The notes under the pieces: model-generated
Databases searched by the model: none
The model's input: the letters and a program-made list of their open reading frames with translations, nothing else
Told to the model about the DNA's origin: nothing
Position numbers and translations under genes: made by a program
Shown: in pieces, positions 21,041-25,607 of the stretch
Layout: each line of letters begins with the position of its first letter
Position numbering within the stretch: position 1 is the stretch's first letter
Source: Nymphaea colorata
Lineage: Eukaryota > Streptophyta > Magnoliopsida > Nymphaeales > Nymphaeaceae
DNA length: 25,607 nt
NCBI RefSeq assembly: GCF_008831285.2
Contig: NW_022204650.1
Coordinates: 1-25,607 of the forward strand
Direction: 5' to 3'

Positions 21041-24000
21041 GATCCATGTGCACTCCCTGGTGCTATTCACGCGTTCCGACATCTTCGGAGCCTGTAAATC
21101 GGTCTCTATTTAGTCCAGGTGAAGCTGGTCAATCCCAACGATCTCATCTCTTCCACCAGCAATAAACGTTTCTAGTTCCCAAACACCTACAACTACCAGA
21201 GCATCAGCATCATTGGCCTGGCCTTCAATGGCTACCAGTCGCCCTCCCTCATTGCCTTGTCCTTCACTGCTGAACCCACCTACTCATACACCAACAATTC
21301 CATCATCATCACGCTCATCCAAGCTGCCGGCAGTTCCTTCAACCTTGTCACCTACTCCATCATACTCATCAGTGGAACCGCCACCGCCAATAGCCTCCTA
21401 GACTTACAGAATCCTTGTAAAATACCCCTTACATAGGCTTTACGACATCCAAGAGAGAAGTATCCCCCAGTTCGCTGAATTACGGGCAAACCTTCACCTT
21501 CACCAGCGGTTTCAACAAGACAAGCAGCAATAGTATCCAGCTAGCAGCCTATTTGCGATCCATCACCAGCTCCATAGTCTTGGGCTTCAACTATTTCAAT
21601 ATTACGCAGTTCAGCCAGAGCGGGACTACTGTCCGCTTCAATCTCAACGTTAGCTACTCAGTTGTTCAATCCTTTTGCCTATCGGTCCTATCGGTGCACC
21701 TTACCAACCTCCAGGGGTATTCTAACTACAACGCGTCGTATGTTTCGGGGATGATTGACTCGACGAACCCGATGCTGAACGTGGGGGCAGTGACATCCAA
21801 CTTGTTCGGCACGCTGCAGGTGTATGGGCCGATACTGGACCAAAAATGGTGGTGGGATTCCTCAATTTTCAGCTATCTAACAAGAACAATCAATCCTTCT
21901 TCTTCGACCTCACCACTTCTCCACTGGGGAACGTGACGGCTAGTAGCTACTACTACTTCTAATACTCTGTGCTGTGCTTTGTGGAGCTGCAATGCCAATA
22001 CCTCTACCAAACCTACTACGTGATGATCAACGATTGTCAGGGAGCTTGCAAGATCAGCAATGTCTCACCTGCACCACTGCTACATCCTGTTCCAATTGTT
22101 CGGTGGGATACTTTGTGGATGGGATGCTGAGATGCAGTGCCTGCATTCCTAACTGCGCCAATTGTTCATCAAAGACTACTTGCATCACTTGCAGTGGAGG
22201 ATTCTACTATAACACCACAAGCCAGCAATGTCTTTCCTGTGCGCTTAACTGTCTCACCTGCAGTGCCACTTCCTGCATCGTCTGCATCCCCGGCTACTAC
22301 GTCAACAATACCAACTGCTTCTCCTGCCAGGGACCCATGCCCAACTGCGCCACCTGCTCCACCTCCACCATGTGCAGCACCTGCCAGTCCGGCTTCTACT
22401 TCGGACCCAGCCAGGCCAGTTGCCTCAGCTGCACCGCCATCGCCAACTGCAGGACCTGCAGCAGTGGCTCCTCCTGCACCACCTGCAACACAGGTTATTA
22501 CTTGCAAAGCCCTCTCAGGTGCCTCGCGTGTCTCCCCTCGGTTGCCAGTTGCTGCTCGCAATATGTACCCAATTGCCTTATGTGTTCGTCGAATAACAAT
22601 TGCTCGGCTTGCAACTCAGGATTCTTCTTTGCTCCCAATGCACGGTGTTCAATAACTGTATCGCATGTGCTCAGTTGCTTCCGAACTGCCAAGTGTGTGT
22701 GTCTAATACAAATTGCACGCAATGTCTCACTGGGTGGTACTTGCAGCCTAATTCCTCTATTTGCCTTTCTTGCGCTACGCCTATACCGAACTGCGTGGGA
22801 TGCTATTCCGCTTCAATTTGTTTCCTCTGTAGCACTAGCTTCGTAGTCGTTGACGGAAAATGCAAGCAATGTGGGAACAGCACAGACAATGACCAATACT
22901 ACGTCCAGAACAACATCTGCACTCCTGCAGCTACGGAGTGTAGAACTGCTACCGCTGCTCCTCCTCAACTCCTGCATCGAGTGCCAGTCAGGATTCTACA
23001 ATAATAACGGAGCCTGCGTTGCCTGTGGATCCATCATTCAGAATTGCATCGTATGTGATAATTCTTCAGTTTGCCTTGGCTTGCTCCTTTGCAACTTCCT
23101 TAATAACACTCAATGCATGTCATGCTCTGCTGCTATTCCAGGATGTGTGCAGTGCACTTACAATGGCCAGTTGCAATGCAACGGATGTTCTGAGCAAACC
23201 TTCATGGCGGGTGACGGTACTTGCTCCTCCTGCCTTGCCTCAATAAACCACTGCTAGAAATGCTCCGACCTCAATAGCTGCAATTTGTGCGTGCCTGGCT
23301 ACTTCCTATCGCAGGGAGTGTGCCAGGTCTGCCAGGGGGCAAACTGTCTCACCTGTTCTTCCCAGTACGCCTGCAGCCAATGCCCCAGAGGCTTCTATCT
23401 CACTCTCCAAAGCGGATGCAACAATTGCAGTGCCATTTTCCCCAACTGTCTCAGCTGCAACCTCACCTGGTGCTTTACTTGCAATACTGGTACCTTCAGA
23501 GGACCAAACGGAACTTGCTTTAACTGCTTTACCGCCATTCAGAATTGCATAACCTGTAGTAACTCCACCACATGCACCAGCTGTCTGACCAACTATTACC
23601 TAAGTCCCAACAATTCATGCCTTCAGTGTCCCTCCTCTCTCAAGAACTGTTTGGCTTGCTCCAGCAACTCCAGCTGCTCCACCTGTCTCAATTTCTACTT
23701 CCTATCCTCCGATAACCTCTGCGTTAGCTGCAGCATCTACATCCCCAGGTGCCAGATATGCAACAACGCCACCACTTGCCTCGGCTGTGAGGCTGGATAC
23801 TACGTAGGACCAATCAATAGCTCAGCCAATGCCACCAATCCCAGAAACATCACTAACAATTGCTCCATTTGCATGCTGTTCATCGCTAATTGCCAGAGCT
23901 GCCTAAATCAAACTTTCTGCCAAGTTTGCAACTCTCAATACTTCCTTCCTCCCAGAGCAGGTGCTCCTTATGCATCAACTACATCCCCAACTGTATCACT

Positions 24001-24942
24001 TGCTCCTCTTCTTCTGTGTGCACGGGGTGTGTGTCGGGATATATGGTTGACACGAATGGCCAATGTGTCAGTTGCACGCCCTCCATCCTCAACTGCCTAG
24101 CCTGTGCCAGTCCCAATACTCCCTACCTATGCGGAAACTGTGCAGATGGGTATTATCTAGCAAATAATTCTTGCTTTAGCTGCGGTTCAGCCATCACTAA
24201 CTGTGCTACTTGCCCTACTTCCTCACTCTGCCTCACTTGTGTAGCAGGGTATTACCCCGCTAATAGCAACCAGCAGTGCCTACCATGCATTATTCCCTGC
24301 TCTCTATGCTCCAACTATAACACATGCCTGTCCTGTCTCCCCACCTTCTTCCTTAATAATGCCACTGGGGCCTGTGCTAATTGTCCCACAAATTGCCTCA
24401 CTTGTAAACAACTCTCAGTTCTGCCAGACCTGTGCTAAGACATACTTCCTCAACTCCCAACTGCAATGTTCCAGCTGTTCAATAGTCGATTCAGGGTGTT
24501 TGTCTGCGCCAATAGCACTCTCTGCACCATATACGCAGCCCACTCTGACACTGCCACTTCAGCGGTGAGCATATGGGCCTACCTCGCCATCGCAGGAGCA
24601 GGCCTATTGGGCTTGATCGTGCTGATCACTCTGGCTTGCTGCATTTGGCGCAACTTCTGCAGGGCGTAACGGGGAGAAAATGAATCAAAACAATCAGTAG
24701 TGGGCGTGACCGAGCGCTAGATGGTGATCAGCAACAAGCCAGGCGAAAGGGACTTCTAAATCGACCACAACGGTCTTTGCAAGCTTTGCGGAGAGGGAAA
24801 ATTGGAAGTCATGAACATAGAGCTCCTCTGTTACAAGTGCGAGGCCAGCATGAGTGAAGACCGCACCGAGCACACTCGTGCCATTCGCAAGGAGATCGTT
24901 TTCAGCGGCAACAATCCCTCGCACTAGAGGGAAACCGCCTGA
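21041..24942 (+). CDS. Large CxxC-repeat type I membrane protein, 5' truncated
   Basis: No start codon is visible: the open frame runs back into the telomere repeat. About 330 residues of a Ser/Thr/Asn-rich ectodomain (SISIIGLAFNGYQSPSLIAL) come first, then from about 22050 to 24540 more than 20 cysteine knots of the form CxxC...CxxGYY (for example NCLTCSATSCIVCIPGYYV), like furin-like/GF-receptor repeats of ciliates or VSP-type repeats of Giardia. One transmembrane helix (AYLAIAGAGLLGLIVLITLA, about 24577-24637) follows, then a cytoplasmic tail of about 93 residues with C-x2-C-x13-C-x2-C (Cys codons 24778-24840). Stop TGA 24940-24942. Single bases are missing at several sites (about 21119, 21842, 22050, 22630, 22940, 23960, 24410). 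About 1290 residues. Function unknown; likely a surface receptor or antigen. Confidence 0.85.
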
Positions 24943-25074
24943 CTGATAGAGTGGAAAGTCTATTATATAATTCACTTCTGGAATATATACTCGAATAACA
25001 GCAGGAGCTTACAGCATGGGTATGGGAAAGTTCGAAAAAAGAAGACAAATAAGACGAATCACTGAATGGCCTGC

Positions 25075-25498
25075 TCACTGCTCCCTTTGGAGTTTTATGG
25101 CCTCCACCAGCCAGTTGGTGCATCTCTTCACCTCTCCTTCCGCCATTTCCTCGTCGGTCTCAACGTCATTATCGACCTCCTGCATCGCACCAAAATTACC
25201 ATTTGGTTGAGTTTTCGCGTGAAGCGTACGGGCCAGTTGAGGAGTTGTTCTTCATAGCATGGAACTCGTAATGTTTTCTTTGTTTGGGTCAATTTGAATC
25301 TGAGAAGTTTCTAAATAGTCAAAGGTGAACGATTTGTTGCGGTAGAGGTTGTACTGTCTCTCTTTTCTTCTTGTTTTTTCTTGCCTTTTTGGGACGAGTG
25401 GATGTTGACGGCTCATTTTGGGTCAGTTCAAAGTCGTCGATATCGGTCTCAGGGAAGCAATCCATCTTGGAGGTGCCAAGGCTGCGTTTCTTTTTCAT
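25075..25498 (-). CDS. Small orphan protein, charged, two 20-nt introns
   Basis: Start ATG 25496-25498 (MKKKRSLGTSKMDCFPETDI). Introns at 25311-25330 and 25180-25199, each 20 nt with GT...AG, join three exons to 127 residues ending at TGA 25075-25077 without any frame error. The N-terminal third is Lys/Arg rich (RPKKARKNKKKRE, a possible nuclear localisation signal), the middle reads VPCYEEQLLNWPVRFTRKLN, and an acidic part (VDNDVETDEEMAEGE) precedes KRCTNWLVEAIKLQREQ. No family recognised. It converges with the large CxxC gene, with 132 bp between the two stops. Confidence 0.7.
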
Positions 25499-25607
25499 CT
25501 GCTTGCAGTTTCTTTTAAAAATATATAATCGGAAAGTGATTTTTTAAATATAAGTACTGCAAGCTTACCCATCCTACTCTGCCAACCGAATATTTATTAA
25601 CCTATTA

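Noticed and set aside
22169-22561. 130-codon minus-strand frame rich in Gly/Ala
   Set aside because: Antisense shadow of the CxxC repeats; its composition follows from the Cys/Thr codons on the other strand.

Overview
The window looks like protist macronuclear DNA from a ciliate, most probably a peritrich (Vorticella/Carchesium type). Three lines of evidence support this. (1) TAA and TAG occur inside almost every conserved gene and fall where homologues have glutamate, for example the Glu of the kinase APE motif; TGA is the only stop. This is the peritrich nuclear code (NCBI table 30), not the Gln code of Tetrahymena or Paramecium. (2) Introns are minute (about 17-25 nt, mostly 20 or 22) with GT...AG ends. 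(3) A run of the ciliate telomere unit TTGGGG lies at 20985-21040. Genes are dense on both strands, often with less than 100 bp between them. All product calls below use the UAR=Glu reading.

Left part (1-14505), housekeeping and ciliary genes: an unrecognised helical protein (39-1554); two tandem single-domain discoidin proteins (1609-2037, 2240-2669); a DeSI/PPPDE isopeptidase (2776-3252, -); axonemal DRC10 with a C-terminal IQ motif (3312-4553); proteasome beta-5 (4637-5515); a Ste20/MST-type kinase (5671-7945); peptidyl-tRNA hydrolase 2 with a UBA-like N-terminus (8038-8624, -); NADP isocitrate dehydrogenase (8659-9991, -); a DHHC palmitoyltransferase (10307-11065); a MAPK15/ERK7 kinase with TEE in place of TEY (11114-12586, -); a small orphan gene; and a coiled-coil protein with five introns, perhaps BBOF1-like (13175-14505, -).

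Middle part (14572-19670): a tandem array of five paralogous cysteine-rich proteins, all on the minus strand. Each has a signal peptide and ends in a hydrophobic tail at the stop codon, as expected for GPI-anchored surface antigens. The array holds a recent segmental duplication (15576-16640 / 16903-18000) and a truncated 3' gene fragment (16575-16906), so it is changing by unequal exchange.

Right part (20035-25607): an E2F transcription factor (-), the interstitial telomere repeat, a large type I membrane protein with many CxxC repeats, one transmembrane helix and a cytoplasmic C-x2-C-x13-C-x2-C tail (to 24942), and a small orphan gene with two 20-nt introns (-). The large gene lacks a visible start and abuts the telomere repeat.

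Several otherwise well-conserved frames are broken by single missing bases, mostly in short homopolymers. They cluster in the discoidin pair, the surface-antigen array, E2F and the CxxC gene. They look more like consensus errors than decay, but this cannot be settled from one sequence.
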